Shown one piece after another: positions 5,075-5,172 of a stretch of 5,172 nt of DNA. The stretch comes from Candidatus Zixiibacteriota bacterium (lineage in GTDB: Bacteria; Zixibacteria; MSB-5A5; GN15; JACZUZ01), in contig JADFNA010000165.1 in NCBI GenBank assembly GCA_022563625.1, positions 1 through 5,172 on the forward strand. Reading direction: 5' to 3'. The notes beneath the pieces were generated by a model. The model saw only the letters and a program-made list of their open reading frames with translations, was not told the origin of the DNA and ran no database searches. Made by a program: the position numbers and the translations under genes. Positions within the stretch are counted from its first letter, which is position 1; every line of letters starts with the position of its first letter.

Positions 5075-5172
5075 ATGGAAATAACTCATTACCACGCGCT
5101 TTTTATTTCATACGGATCTGCCGTGGCAGTTTGGTTCGGTATCGCCAGGCTGGCGCCTTCAATCTGGCCTAA
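5075..5172 (+). CDS. N-terminus of an unidentified, probably membrane-associated protein (3' end outside the window)
   Basis: Only 32 codons are visible, open to the window edge. They encode MEITHYHALFISYGSAVA followed by VWFGIARLAPSIWP. Residues 8-28 are hydrophobic and aromatic with few charges, which fits a first membrane-spanning segment. The absence of early basic residues and of a clear cleavage site argues against a typical signal peptide. The start is well supported by AGGAG at 6 nt. No family can be assigned from this fragment. It is divergent from the protease gene and separated by nearly 600 nt, so the two are probably regulated independently. Confidence 0.65.
   Translation, partial: MEITHYHALFISYGSAVAVWFGIARLAPSIWP

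Overview
The window carries a short plus-strand gene cluster (positions 1 to about 2400) that converges on a minus-strand gene for a large secreted metalloprotease (about 4485 down to 2587). After that comes a gene-free stretch and the first 32 codons of another plus-strand gene at the right edge. There are no rRNA, tRNA, CRISPR or transposase sequences. Gram-negative lipoprotein signals, a probable outer-membrane beta-barrel, and a protease built as M43-like zincin + PKD + cohesin-like sandwich + dockerin-like repeats ('GDADNNG..NISDVT') suggest an environmental bacterium of the FCB superphylum. The modular C-terminus resembles proteins I associate with candidate phyla such as Zixibacteria. 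That placement comes from memory of protein style, not from a marker gene.

Left cluster, plus strand. A 5'-truncated gene of unknown function (frame open from base 2, stop at 805) is followed after 1 nt by a lipoprotein/beta-barrel gene (807-1694). This overlaps by 4 nt (GTGA) a third gene (1691-2311) for a very unusual lipoprotein. The third protein has a stalk of about sixteen 'DT' hexapeptides and a tail of Cys, His and Asp, ending in 13 consecutive Asp. The spacing and a strong intrinsic terminator at 2360-2395 point to one translationally coupled operon. Two of its products look destined for the outer envelope and one looks metal-chelating, so a surface metal-binding module is a reasonable but untested inference.

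Minus-strand protease. It has a signal peptide, the zinc site HEIGHAFGLSH, an M43-like Met-turn region, a PKD domain, a cohesin-like domain and the start of a dockerin-like domain. An in-frame TAA stops it in the middle of the first dockerin repeat. Past this stop the same frame stays open for 54 more codons, which encode the rest of repeat one and a complete second repeat before a TAG at 2587-2589. The stop sits exactly where repeat two has a Tyr codon. This looks like a recent nonsense change or a sequencing error that removes the C-terminal anchoring or docking module.

Right side. The 4496-5074 gap contains a candidate promoter for the protease (minus strand), a candidate promoter for the right-hand gene (plus strand), and a short repeat-like palindromic element (about 4963-5012). 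The edge gene begins at 5075 with a good ribosome-binding site and a hydrophobic N-terminus.
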